Shown in pieces: positions 1-6,161 of a DNA stretch of 6,161 nt. Where the stretch lies: assembly GCA_029778515.1 (NCBI GenBank), contig JAKOQD010000100.1, forward strand, positions 1-6,161, read 5' to 3'. Numbering within the stretch: position 1 is the first letter of the stretch; each line of letters opens with the position of its first letter. A program made the translations under genes and the position numbers. Below the pieces are notes generated by a model. It saw only the letters and a program-made list of their open reading frames with translations. It was not told the DNA's origin and ran no database searches. Source of the DNA: Actinomycetes bacterium (lineage in GTDB: Bacteria; Actinomycetota; Actinomycetes; Propionibacteriales; Propionibacteriaceae).

Positions 1-171
1 GGAGCTCGGCTGCTCTGCGGACGCTTCAGGCGAGATTCGCCAGGCCTGACTCTGAGTTGGCTGGCCAGGCACCGGCCTTGAGTGTGGATCAGCCCACCGT
101 CCGCGGTGCACGAATCCACACCTAGCGATGGACGGGACCGCTGCCGGCTGCGTGACCGCACAGTTCGCGCC
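1..171. other. Left-edge non-coding stretch, possibly with the 3' end of a + strand gene
   Basis: No gene can be established here. Three + strand frames enter from the left edge and stop at 47-49, 79-81 and 123-125. The frame ending with TAG at 123-125 is the longest (40 codons) and has an unremarkable Ala/Arg/Leu-rich composition. By my hand count its third-position GC is only moderate for this window, so it may or may not be the end of a gene convergent with the permease. Two mutually exclusive small stem-loops occur near the left end: GGCGA 29-33 with TCGCC 37-41, and TCAGGC 26-31 with GCCTGA 44-49. A larger one lies at 82-121. Sequence to the left of the window would settle whether a gene ends here. 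Confidence 0.35.
82..121. terminator. Nested stem-loop downstream of the permease gene, candidate terminator
   Basis: Perfect 8-bp inverted arms GTGTGGAT (82-89) and ATCCACAC (114-121) enclose a symmetric 5x5 internal loop. Inside that is a second stem, CACCG (95-99) with CGGTG (104-108), closed by a 4-base loop. It starts about 50 bases beyond the stop codon of the leftward permease gene (172-174), where a terminator is expected. If a + strand gene ends near 125 it could serve both directions. There is no T-tract on either side, so it is not a classical intrinsic terminator. L-shaped hairpins without a U-tract are proposed in actinobacteria, so the terminator role is plausible but unproven. 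Confidence 0.4.
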
Positions 172-2002
172 TCACGGGTGCAGCGGCATCACCAGTGGCA
201 CCATGATCGCGACCACGATCATCACCAGGATCGTGAACGGCGTCCCCAACTTGAGGAAATCGCTGAAGCGGTACCGCCCCGGCTCCACGATCAGCGTGTT
301 CACCGGCGAAGACACCGGCGTCATGAACGCAGCGGACGCAGCCAGCGCCACGGTCATCGCAAACGGGTAGGGCGAAGCCCCTAGTTGGGTGGCGGTCGCG
401 ATCGCCACCGGAGCCATCAGCACCGCTGTCGCGGTGTTGGACACGAACAACCCGATCAGCGCGGTCGCGGCGAAGATCGCCGCCAGCACCACCCCGGGTG
501 GCGCCCCGCCCACCAGCGCCAGCAGCCCCTGCGCGGCAAGGTCGACACCGCCCGTCCGCTCCAACGCCTGTGCGAACGGCAGCATGCCCACGATCACCAG
601 CAGCGTCGGCCAGTGAATTGCTCGATAGGCGCTCGGCATGTCGATGCAACCGGTGGCGCCCATCAGCAGCGCCGCGATCAGCGCCGCCAGCACGTTCGGC
701 ACCCATCCGGTCACCATCAGCACCACCATCACCAGCAGGCTGGCCAGCGCGAACCTCGCCTGGTTCCCCGCCGGCGCGGTCTCCTCCACCTCGGCCGGCA
801 GGTCCAGCAGCACCAGGTCGGAGCGGCGGCCGAAACGCTGGATCGCCGCCCATTCGCCGGTCACCAGGATCGTGTCGCCGCTGTCCACCCGGACGCTCGC
901 CGGCGTCTCCGCGACCACCTTGCCGCGATGCCGCACTCCGATCGCGGTCAGCTGGTGCCTCCGGATCAGGTCCAGATCGCGCACCTTCAACCCGTCCGTC
1001 ACCGAAGTCGGGGGCACCATCAGCTCGGCAACCCCGACCTGCCGGGTCTGCTGGGCGAAGTCCTCCGGCGTCGCCGCCACCTCCATCAGGCCAAGCGACG
1101 CCAACTGTTCCAGCTGCCCAGATCGACCGGCCAGAGCCTGAACGGTCAGCGCATCCCCGGCGGTCAGCCGGGTCGTCCCGTCCGCAGCGTTGAGGACGCG
1201 GTGCCAGCGCGGTCCGGTCTCCACGCTCAGCACGACCACGCCGTGCGTCCGCGCCAGATCCAACTCGGCCAGCGTGCGTCCGCCCAGTTCGGAGTCCGCG
1301 TCCACCACTACCCGGCGGGGGTCGCCGGAAAGCGCGTACGCCGCCAACAGATCGGCGATCGTCTGCCTGGAAGCGGTACCGCCGGACGGGGTTGCGTCCC
1401 CCAGCCAGCGCCGCGCCAGCAGCATGTAGCCGATCCCGAGCGCCAGCACCACCAGCCCGAACGGCGTCGCGGCGAAGAAGCCGAACGGCTGCAGGCCGTG
1501 CCGGACCAGCTCGGCATTCACAACCAGGGTTGGGTGCGGTCGCGATCAGCGTGAGCATGCCGCTGATCAGGCCCGCGAAACTCAACGGCATCAGCAGTTG
1601 TCGCGGCGATGTCCCGATCCGTTTGGCGACCGCCAGCACCACCGGGACGAAGATCGCAACCACCCCGGTCGAACTCATCACCGAGCCCAGCGCAGCCACG
1701 CAGAGCATCAGCAGGATCACCAGCCGCGCGCCCGAGTCGCCGGCATGGCTGGCCAGCCAGTCGCCCAGCCGGTAGGTCACCCCGGTGCGGGAGAGCCCTT
1801 CGCCGACCACGAACAGGGCGGCCACCAGGATCACGTTGGGGTCGGCGAAACCTGCAAGGGTCTCGGGCAGGGTCAGCACTCCGGTCAGCGGCAACGCCAC
1901 CAACGCCAGCAGCGCGACCACGTCCATTCGTGGCCGGCCGATCGCGAACATAACGATCGCAGCGGCCAGCAGCGCCAGCACCATGCCGAGGTCGGTGGTC
2001 AT
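172..2002 (-). pseudogene. DASS/SLC13-family permease with two TrkA-C (RCK_C) domains, frameshifted
   Basis: This is a sodium- or proton-coupled anion transporter of the divalent anion:sodium symporter superfamily, of the SAC1-like bacterial type that carries regulatory RCK_C domains between its two membrane halves. Joining the frames gives 609 residues. The N-terminal half (about 1-200) has the transmembrane helices, a first helical hairpin with SST at 110-112, and a TAPN motif at 155-158. Two TrkA-C domains lie at about 220-292 and 325-390. The C-terminal half carries SNTAT at 521-525 and SPVNT at 565-569. The start is the ATG at 2002-2000, overlapping the upstream stop by four bases, which implies translational coupling. 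The frame breaks after Asn158: one extra base in the GGG run at 1527-1529 (+ strand) ends the conserved frame. The rest resumes one base on and stays open with intact motifs to the TGA at 174-172. The original frame also stays open to 122, but its translation is Arg/Gly/Ala-rich and not permease-like. Substrate is not readable; sulfate, dicarboxylate or another anion is possible. Confidence 0.85.
1527..1529 (-). other. Single-base insertion (frameshift) site in the permease gene
   Basis: On the minus strand the bases read AAC CCT GGT in the first frame (Asn-Pro-Gly). Removing one C from the CCC run gives AAC CTG GTT GTG AAT GCC, that is Asn-Leu-Val-Val-Asn-Ala. This continues the conserved TAPN motif straight into the second frame, which is open for 449 codons. 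No further stop or indel is needed to rebuild the gene. The short homopolymer and otherwise intact downstream half point to a recent mutation or a base-calling error. A programmed +1 shift is less likely, since there is no stop codon or evident stimulatory element at the site. Confidence 0.85.
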
Positions 2003-2817
2003 CGCCCGTCGCTGCGGTCGTTCGGGGCCTGCTCGGACGGGTCGTTCAGCGCCGTGCGCAACGCCTGCCGCGCGGACGTGACCTGTGCCCGGGTCTGCCG
2101 CAGCATCTCGGCGGTCGCGTCGGCGCCGAGCGCGGTCTCCGCGTCCATGGCCGCCAGCAGAGACGCCAGCGGACGCCGCACCGTTTGCACCTGGCCGAGC
2201 CGGCGGTCCCCGGACGCACTGATGCCGAGCGCGGCCAACTCCTCGTCAGCGGCGCTCAGGCGGCCGCGTCCGGTCTGCCAGAGCGCTGCCGCTCCGGCCG
2301 CGGTCGGGTACTCCAGGATCTGCGGCAGCAGATCGGTGTCGGCCCACTCCAGTTCGGCACGGACGACCTGGTAGCGCCGGTCCCACTGCCGCTGGGCGTT
2401 GGTGTGGCGCCAGCCGGCCACGCCGGCTGCGACCGCGAGCACGGCCGCGATCAGGATGCCGAGCAGCCACCAGCCGGGTCCCGAGTCCTGCGTCGGTGGT
2501 GGCGCCGGAACTGCGGACGGCGAGCCGGCGGTCGGTGATGGGGTTGGTGTCTGGGTCGGCGAGGCCGACGTTGGCGTCGGCTCCGGCGCGGGCGCCGTCT
2601 CAGTGGCGGTCGCCGTTGCCGTTTCGGTAGCTGTGATCGTGGCCGTTGGCGCCGGCGTCCGGGACGGCAGCGTCGGCCATGCGGTCGGTCGGGGCGGCAG
2701 CGAGATCGACGGCAGCGCCGAACGATCGGGGATCGGTAGCGTGCCGCAGCCGGTCGTGGCGATGAGTCCGGCCAGCAGCAGAACTGCTGCGACCTGAGCT
2801 GACTTGAGTGTGCGCAC
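1999..2817 (-). CDS. Lipoprotein-like protein with Pro/Thr-rich linker, one membrane helix and a helical C-terminal domain
   Basis: I do not recognise a named family for this 272-residue protein. An N-terminal signal (about 5-23, Leu/Ala-rich after Lys5) ends in a lipobox-like TTGC, with Cys24 as the candidate lipidated residue; Thr at -3 is not the usual Leu. Residues about 27-112 form a Pro/Thr/Ser-rich linker, including a Thr-Ala dipeptide stretch at 57-76 encoded by varied codons. A hydrophobic helix at about 116-136 is followed by Arg and His, so the C-terminal part should be cytoplasmic. Residues 140-260 look helical, with Trp145, Trp158 and Trp180, and no catalytic motif I can name. 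The GTG start at 2817 is chosen because a strong GAGGTG site lies six bases upstream. The stop overlaps the permease start (ATGA), so the two are co-transcribed. An accessory or sensory role for the permease is possible but inferred only from the coupling. If Cys24 is not lipidated, the N-terminal segment could simply be a second membrane helix or a cleaved signal. Confidence 0.8.
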   Translation of the reverse strand: MRTLKSAQVAAVLLLAGLIATTGCGTLPIPDRSALPSISLPPRPTAWPTLPSRTPAPTATITATETATATATETAPAPEPTPTSASPTQTPTPSPTAGSPSAVPAPPPTQDSGPGWWLLGILIAAVLAVAAGVAGWRHTNAQRQWDRRYQVVRAELEWADTDLLPQILEYPTAAGAAALWQTGRGRLSAADEELAALGISASGDRRLGQVQTVRRPLASLLAAMDAETALGADATAEMLRQTRAQVTSARQALRTALNDPSEQAPNDRSDGR

Positions 2818-2821
2818 TGAT

Positions 2822-2827
2822 CACCTC
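2822..2827 (-). promoter_or_regulatory. Ribosome binding site of the lipoprotein-like gene
   Basis: The + strand CACCTC reads GAGGTG on the minus strand, a near-consensus Shine-Dalgarno. Its GAGG core sits six bases upstream of the GTG at 2817-2815, which fixes that non-ATG start. Confidence 0.75.
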
Positions 2828-2853
2828 GATCGGTCGATCCCGGCCTTCGGCCG
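2828..2853. promoter_or_regulatory. Two adjacent inverted repeats in the leader of the lipoprotein-like gene
   Basis: GATCG (2828-2832) and CGATC (2835-2839) form a near-perfect 12-bp palindrome directly abutting the Shine-Dalgarno site. CGGCC (2841-2845) and GGCCG (2849-2853) form a 5-bp stem with a 3-base TTC loop just beyond. As DNA they could be an operator; as RNA the leader hairpins could limit access to the ribosome binding site. Both are short and may be chance in GC-rich DNA. Confidence 0.3.
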
Positions 2854-3089
2854 CTGCGAGCAGGCTAGTCAGCACGGCGGCGCGCGGATAGTCCCAGAGT
2901 CGGGGGTGCGAGCTGCGCGACCTGCGCTTCCGTCCGCCCGGTTCAGCCGTCCCGTCCACCAGTTCTGGGGGTGTCCTAACCGCTCGCCAAACCCTAACCT
3001 GAGGTTGGTCTGCCCGAACCTGCCGAGCGCGTCGCGAACCGTGCCGCGAAGCGTGGGCCTCGGGCCAACCGGTTTGCCTGCGAGCGTGA
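2854..3089. promoter_or_regulatory. Divergent intergenic region with a cluster of AACC/GGTT half-sites
   Basis: No gene is evident between the two divergent operons, so both promoters should lie here. I see no convincing -35/-10 pair for either direction. TAACCT at 2995-3000 fits the loose actinobacterial -10 pattern (TAnnnT) for the rightward operon but has no good -35. The notable structure is AACC starting at 2978, 2996, 3017, 3037 and 3067, plus GGTT at 2940, 3003, 3071 and 3094. Two of these form palindromes: AACCT-G-AGGTT (2996-3006) and AACCGGTT (3067-3074). CCTAACC occurs twice (2975-2981 and 2993-2999), and TGAGGTTGG occurs twice (3000-3008 and 3091-3099). This may be an operator array for the transporter operon. 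Confidence 0.4.
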
Positions 3090-3091
3090 GT

Positions 3092-3095
3092 GAGG
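3092..3095 (+). promoter_or_regulatory. Ribosome binding site of the AbgT-family gene
   Basis: GAGG lies six bases upstream of the ATG at 3102. An in-frame GTG at 3090 overlaps this site and would add only four residues, so it is rejected as the start. Confidence 0.7.
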
Positions 3096-3101
3096 TTGGA
3101 C

Positions 3102-4748
3102 ATGTCCGAAACCGTGGCTACAGCCAGCACCGGCAATTCGAAGTGGCTCGACTGGGTCGAGCGCGTGGGCAACAAGGTGCCCAATCCGACGATCATGTTC
3201 GTCTACCTGATCGCTGTGGTGGCCCTGCTGTCCGCGATCCTGTCTTTCGCCGGCATCAGCGTCACCGACGAGGTGGTCACCCCCGTCCCGAAGGACGAGT
3301 TCAGCCAGATCAACGAACACCTCGGCGGCACCTGGTCGATCTACGACTCGGTGACCGGCGAGCCGGCCGAGGTGCCGGACTTCATCGTCAAAGAGGTCAC
3401 CTTCCCGGTTCGCAACCTGCTGTCGGTAGAGGGCGTCCGCTTCTTCTTCGCGTCCTTCGTCGACAACTTCGCCGGCTTCGGCGTGGTCGCGGTGGTACTG
3501 GTCTCGATGGCCGGTGTGGGCGTGGCCGAGCACGCCGGAATGATGGGCGCGCTGATCCGCAAGATGGTCAAGGTCGCGCCCGCCCGCTGGCTGACCTTCA
3601 TCCTGATCTTCGTGGGCGTGCTGTCCTCGGTGGCCACGGACGCCGGCTACCTGATCCTCGTCCCGCTGGCGGCAGCCGCGTTCTACTCGGTCGGACGCCA
3701 TCCACTGGCCGGTCTGGCTGCGGCGTTCGCCGGCGTGGGCGCGGTGTTCGGGGTGAACCTGCTGATCACCCCGTCCGACTCGATGCTGACCGAGATCACC
3801 AACTCGGTGCTCACCCAGCTGAACATGGCTCCGCTCGAGGTCACCCAGAACTTCTTCTTCTCGATCGTGTCCTCGATCGTGCTGGCCATCGTGGCGACCG
3901 TGGTCACCGCGAAGGTGACGATGAAGCGGCTCGGGGTCTACGACCACGCCGACTACCAAGGCGTGGACGAGGAGCAGATCGATGAGGCGGCCGAGGCGAA
4001 GGGCCTGAAGTACTCCGGCTGGTACCTGCTCGGCTTCGCGGTGATCATCGCGCTGTTGACCGCAATCCCGGGCGCGCCGCTGCGCGATCCGGAGACCGGC
4101 AACATCATCGGCAACACGCCGTTCATGGCTTCGCTGGTGTTCGTGATCTCGCTGGCCTTCATGGTCTGCGGCCTGGGCTACGGCAAGGGCGCCGGCACGC
4201 TCCAGGGCGGCAACGAGGCGGTGACCGCGATCGCCAAGACGTTCGGCAGCCTCGGCGGACTGCTGCTGATGTTCCTGATGATCGCCCAGTTCATCGCCCT
4301 GTTCAACTGGTCGAACCTGCCCACCGTGGCGGCCATCTCGGCTGCCGAACTGCTGCAGCAGGCCAACGTGCCCGCGATCGTGCTGCTGCTGGGCTTCATC
4401 GTCGTGATCCTCGTCCTCGACCTGATCCTGCCCGGGCTGGTGCCGAAGTGGGTGATCTTCGCGCCGGTGTTCATCCCGATCTTCGCCTCGCTCAACGTGG
4501 CCCCGCAGACCCTGCTCGCGGCCTACCGCGTGGCCGACTCGCCGCTCAACGTGCTCACCCCGCTGATGGTCTACCTGCCGTTCATGGTGACCGTCGCGCA
4601 GCGCTACAAGAAGGACGCCGGCATCGGCACGATCATCGCCTTGATGGTGCCCTACACGCTGTGGATCACACTGGCCTGGGTAGTGCTGTTCGTCGCTTGG
4701 TTCCTGCTCGGCATCCCTTGGGGTCCGGGCGCCCCGGTGAATATCTGA
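3102..4748 (+). CDS. AbgT-family transporter (p-aminobenzoyl-glutamate transporter family)
   Basis: The product is a 548-residue inner-membrane transporter, slightly longer than E. coli AbgT (about 508) and gonococcal MtrF (about 522). Members import p-aminobenzoyl-glutamate or are reported to export sulfonamide antimetabolites. Family landmarks in order are: an N-terminal Val-Gly-Asn-Lys-Val-Pro-Asn-Pro segment (22-29) leading into helix 1, an extracytoplasmic loop at about 52-100, and TDAGYLILVPLAA with Asp180 (179-191). GRHPLAGLAAAFAG follows at 198-211, then QFIALFNWSNL at 396-406 and KWVIFAPVFIPIF at 449-461. AAYRVADS is at 473-480 and LTPLM at 485-489. From memory of the MtrF/YdaH structures, functional Asp, Trp, Pro, Arg, Asp and Pro residues correspond to Asp180, Trp450, Pro468, Arg476, Asp479 and Pro487. 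The Ser three before the Trp (family GSASAKW) is Val447 here. A cytoplasmic acidic loop lies at about 280-300. The gene leads a two-gene operon with the M17 peptidase 32 bases downstream. Family assignment is firm; substrate and direction are not known. Confidence 0.93.
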   Translation: MSETVATASTGNSKWLDWVERVGNKVPNPTIMFVYLIAVVALLSAILSFAGISVTDEVVTPVPKDEFSQINEHLGGTWSIYDSVTGEPAEVPDFIVKEVTFPVRNLLSVEGVRFFFASFVDNFAGFGVVAVVLVSMAGVGVAEHAGMMGALIRKMVKVAPARWLTFILIFVGVLSSVATDAGYLILVPLAAAAFYSVGRHPLAGLAAAFAGVGAVFGVNLLITPSDSMLTEITNSVLTQLNMAPLEVTQNFFFSIVSSIVLAIVATVVTAKVTMKRLGVYDHADYQGVDEEQIDEAAEAKGLKYSGWYLLGFAVIIALLTAIPGAPLRDPETGNIIGNTPFMASLVFVISLAFMVCGLGYGKGAGTLQGGNEAVTAIAKTFGSLGGLLLMFLMIAQFIALFNWSNLPTVAAISAAELLQQANVPAIVLLLGFIVVILVLDLILPGLVPKWVIFAPVFIPIFASLNVAPQTLLAAYRVADSPLNVLTPLMVYLPFMVTVAQRYKKDAGIGTIIALMVPYTLWITLAWVVLFVAWFLLGIPWGPGAPVNI

Positions 4749-4770
4749 TCCCTAATCCCCACACTCCGAA

Positions 4771-4775
4771 GAAGG
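4771..4775 (+). promoter_or_regulatory. Ribosome binding site of the M17 aminopeptidase gene
   Basis: GAAGG, five bases upstream of the ATG at 4781, supports that start. The 32-base gap after the AbgT stop codon contains no terminator-like hairpin, consistent with co-transcription. Confidence 0.65.
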
Positions 4776-4780
4776 CCCCC

Positions 4781-6161
4781 ATGAAAACGCTCGACCTCGA
4801 TCCGATCCCCTCGCGCAACCGTTCGGTCCACCTTGATGTGGTGGCAGCAGGCAGCACTATGACCGCGGATGCACTCGCCGTCCCGGTGCTCGCCGGACAG
4901 CCGACGCCGGCGATCCTAGGTGGTGTCGACCTGGCTGCGCTGGCCCGGGCAGGCTTCACCCCGGACGTGGGCAAGGCGGTTCCGTTCCCCTCGGTGAACC
5001 AGCCGGTGCTGGTCGCGGTCGGCGTCGGCGACCCGGAGCAACTCACTGTTGCTCGGCTGCGCGACGCGGCGGCTGCCTTCGCCCGCGCGGTCCCCCAGGA
5101 CGCCGCCCTCGCTGTTCGGGTGCCGGCCATCGCGCAGGTGCCGGTGGCGGACGCCGCTGCCGCCATCGTCGAGGGCGTGCTGCTGGCCCGCTACCAGTTC
5201 TCGTTCAAGTCGGTGGCTGCTGGTCCGGTGGCGGTGGAGTCGCTGGTTCTCGAAGCTCCCGAGGGCGCCGTCGACGACGTCCGCGCTGGTGCGACCCGCG
5301 GGCTCGCGTCCGCCCGTGCCGGAATGCTCGGACGCGACTTCGCGTCCTGCCCGGCCGGGCTGCTGACCGCGTCCCGGCTGGCCGAGTTGGCCGTCCAGAT
5401 CGGGGCGGAGTCCGGGCTGAAGGTGGAGTTGTTCGACCGCAGGGCGCTGATCGAGCTCGGCTGCGGCGGCCTGCTCGGCGTCAACAAGGGCTCGATCGAG
5501 GAGCCGCGGATGGTGGTGCTGCGGTACACGCCGTCCGGGGAGTCGACCGGGCACCTTGCCCTGGTCGGCAAGGGCATCATGTACGACTCCGGCGGTATCG
5601 CGCTGAAGCCGGCCGACCTGTCGCACTCGCAGATGAAGAACGACATGACCGGCGCCGGGAACATCCTCGCGGCCATGTCGGCGCTGGCTGAGCTCGGCTG
5701 TCGCAACACCGTCACCGGCTACCTGATGTGCACCGACAACATGCCCTCGGGCTCGGCGATGCAGTTGGGCGACGTGCTCACGATCCGTGGCGGCAAGACC
5801 GTCGAGGTGCTGAACACGGACGCCGAGGGCCGCCTGGTGATGGCCGACGCACTCGTCCTCGCGGTCGAGGAGGGCGTTGACGCCATCGTCGACATCGCCA
5901 CCCTGACCGGAGCATGCCTGCGCACGCTCGGCGAGGAAGTCGCCGGCCTGCTGAGCAACGACGACGCGCTGGCCGCCCAGGTGAGCGCGGCCGGGGACGC
6001 AGTCGACGAGCCGGTCTGGCGGCTGCCGCTGATCCGCAGCTACCGCGCCGAGTTGGATTCCGACATCGCCGACCTGAAGAACCTCGGCGGTCCGAACGCC
6101 GGTTCGATCACGGCTGGCCTGTTCCTTGAGGAATTCGTCGCGGGGGTGCCGTGGGCGCACA
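4781..6161 (+). CDS. Leucyl aminopeptidase, peptidase family M17 (3' end beyond window)
   Basis: This is a cytoplasmic two-metal aminopeptidase that removes N-terminal residues from peptides, normally as a hexamer. About 460 codons are present without a stop; family members are usually near 500 residues, so a few tens of codons are missing. An N-terminal macro-like domain spans about 1-170 and the catalytic domain follows. All metal and catalytic residues are present. GKGIMYDSGG holds Lys264 and Asp269, ALKP holds Lys276, MKNDM holds Asp288, and NTDAEGR holds Asp347, Glu349 and Arg351. These match Lys270, Asp275, Lys282, Asp293, Asp352, Glu354 and Arg356 of E. coli PepA in order and spacing, except for one extra residue between Lys276 and Asp288. 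DIATLTGA and the KNLGG-AGSITAGLFLEEFV segment also fit. Unusual points are MYDSGG where PepA has TFDSGG, and RDFASCP (185-191) where the family usually has RDLxNxP. It is the second gene of the AbgT operon, so it may hydrolyse a peptide-like compound brought in by the transporter, although a housekeeping role is equally open. Confidence 0.93.
   Translation, partial: MKTLDLDPIPSRNRSVHLDVVAAGSTMTADALAVPVLAGQPTPAILGGVDLAALARAGFTPDVGKAVPFPSVNQPVLVAVGVGDPEQLTVARLRDAAAAFARAVPQDAALAVRVPAIAQVPVADAAAAIVEGVLLARYQFSFKSVAAGPVAVESLVLEAPEGAVDDVRAGATRGLASARAGMLGRDFASCPAGLLTASRLAELAVQIGAESGLKVELFDRRALIELGCGGLLGVNKGSIEEPRMVVLRYTPSGESTGHLALVGKGIMYDSGGIALKPADLSHSQMKNDMTGAGNILAAMSALAELGCRNTVTGYLMCTDNMPSGSAMQLGDVLTIRGGKTVEVLNTDAEGRLVMADALVLAVEEGVDAIVDIATLTGACLRTLGEEVAGLLSNDDALAAQVSAAGDAVDEPVWRLPLIRSYRAELDSDIADLKNLGGPNAGSITAGLFLEEFVAGVPWAH

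Noticed and set aside
122..1521. Continuation of the first permease frame to position 122 as a 626-residue protein
   Set aside because: After the frameshift its translation is Arg/Gly/Ala-rich low-complexity sequence with no membrane helices, while the overlapping frame carries clear permease motifs. The open frame is a by-product of high GC.
1524..1534. Programmed +1 ribosomal frameshift in the permease
   Set aside because: There is no stop or evident rare-codon stall at the site and no obvious stimulatory structure, and such control is not known to me in this family; a simple one-base insertion is the plainer reading.
385..1554. Long + strand open frame antisense to the permease
   Set aside because: Its translation is rich in Arg, His and Gln, typical of the shadow of a GC-rich gene, and it has no recognisable domain.
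1598..2374. + strand open frame spanning the junction of the lipoprotein-like and permease genes
   Set aside because: It is antisense to two coherent genes and its product is low-complexity Gln/His/Arg/Ser-rich sequence.
2590..2649. Thr-Ala repeat region as a DNA microsatellite or slippage site
   Set aside because: The Thr and Ala codons vary along the stretch, so there is no pure DNA repeat; it is better explained as a protein-level linker composition.
3090..3104. GTG at 3090 as the start of the AbgT-family gene
   Set aside because: It overlaps the GAGG ribosome binding site that is well placed for the ATG at 3102, and it has no good site of its own.
4916..6160. Long minus-strand open frame across the aminopeptidase gene
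   Set aside because: The opposite strand encodes a complete set of M17 catalytic motifs in the same region, and this frame has no family features.

Overview
This window looks like chromosome of a high-GC Gram-positive bacterium (Actinomycetota). The base composition is GC-rich with strong third-position GC, there are GTG as well as ATG starts, and the four gene products resemble actinobacterial families. I cannot name a genus from sequence reading alone; a Propionibacteriales-like source is a guess. I see no rRNA, tRNA, CRISPR array, insertion sequence, phage gene or attachment site.

Layout, left to right. Positions 1-171 hold no gene I can establish, only two stem-loops and possibly the 3' end of a + strand gene. 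A leftward pair follows. The upstream gene (2817-1999) encodes a lipoprotein-like protein with a Pro/Thr-rich linker and one internal membrane helix. The next gene (2002-172) encodes a DASS/SLC13-family permease with two TrkA-C (RCK_C) domains. The two genes overlap by four bases (ATGA), so they are one operon, probably translationally coupled. The permease reading frame is broken by one extra base in a GGG run at 1527-1529. Positions 2818-3101 are a divergent intergenic region with small palindromes and a cluster of AACC/GGTT half-sites. A rightward pair follows: an AbgT-family transporter (3102-4748) and, 32 bases on, a leucyl aminopeptidase of peptidase family M17 (4781 to the window edge, about 460 codons present, 3' end missing).

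How the genes may work together. AbgT proteins move p-aminobenzoyl-glutamate or related aryl/peptidyl compounds. In E. coli abgT sits with the M20-type hydrolase genes abgAB. Here the partner is an M17 aminopeptidase, which suggests an uptake-then-hydrolysis unit for a peptide-like substrate. That is inference. The left pair looks like a transporter plus a membrane-tethered accessory protein of unknown function, with the transporter currently disrupted, either by a real mutation or by a sequencing error.

Overall this is mostly ordinary metabolic chromosome. I found no convincing sign of a wholly new system. The points most worth a second look are the AbgT-M17 pairing with motif changes in both proteins, the AACC/GGTT cluster upstream of abgT, and the single-base frameshift in the permease.
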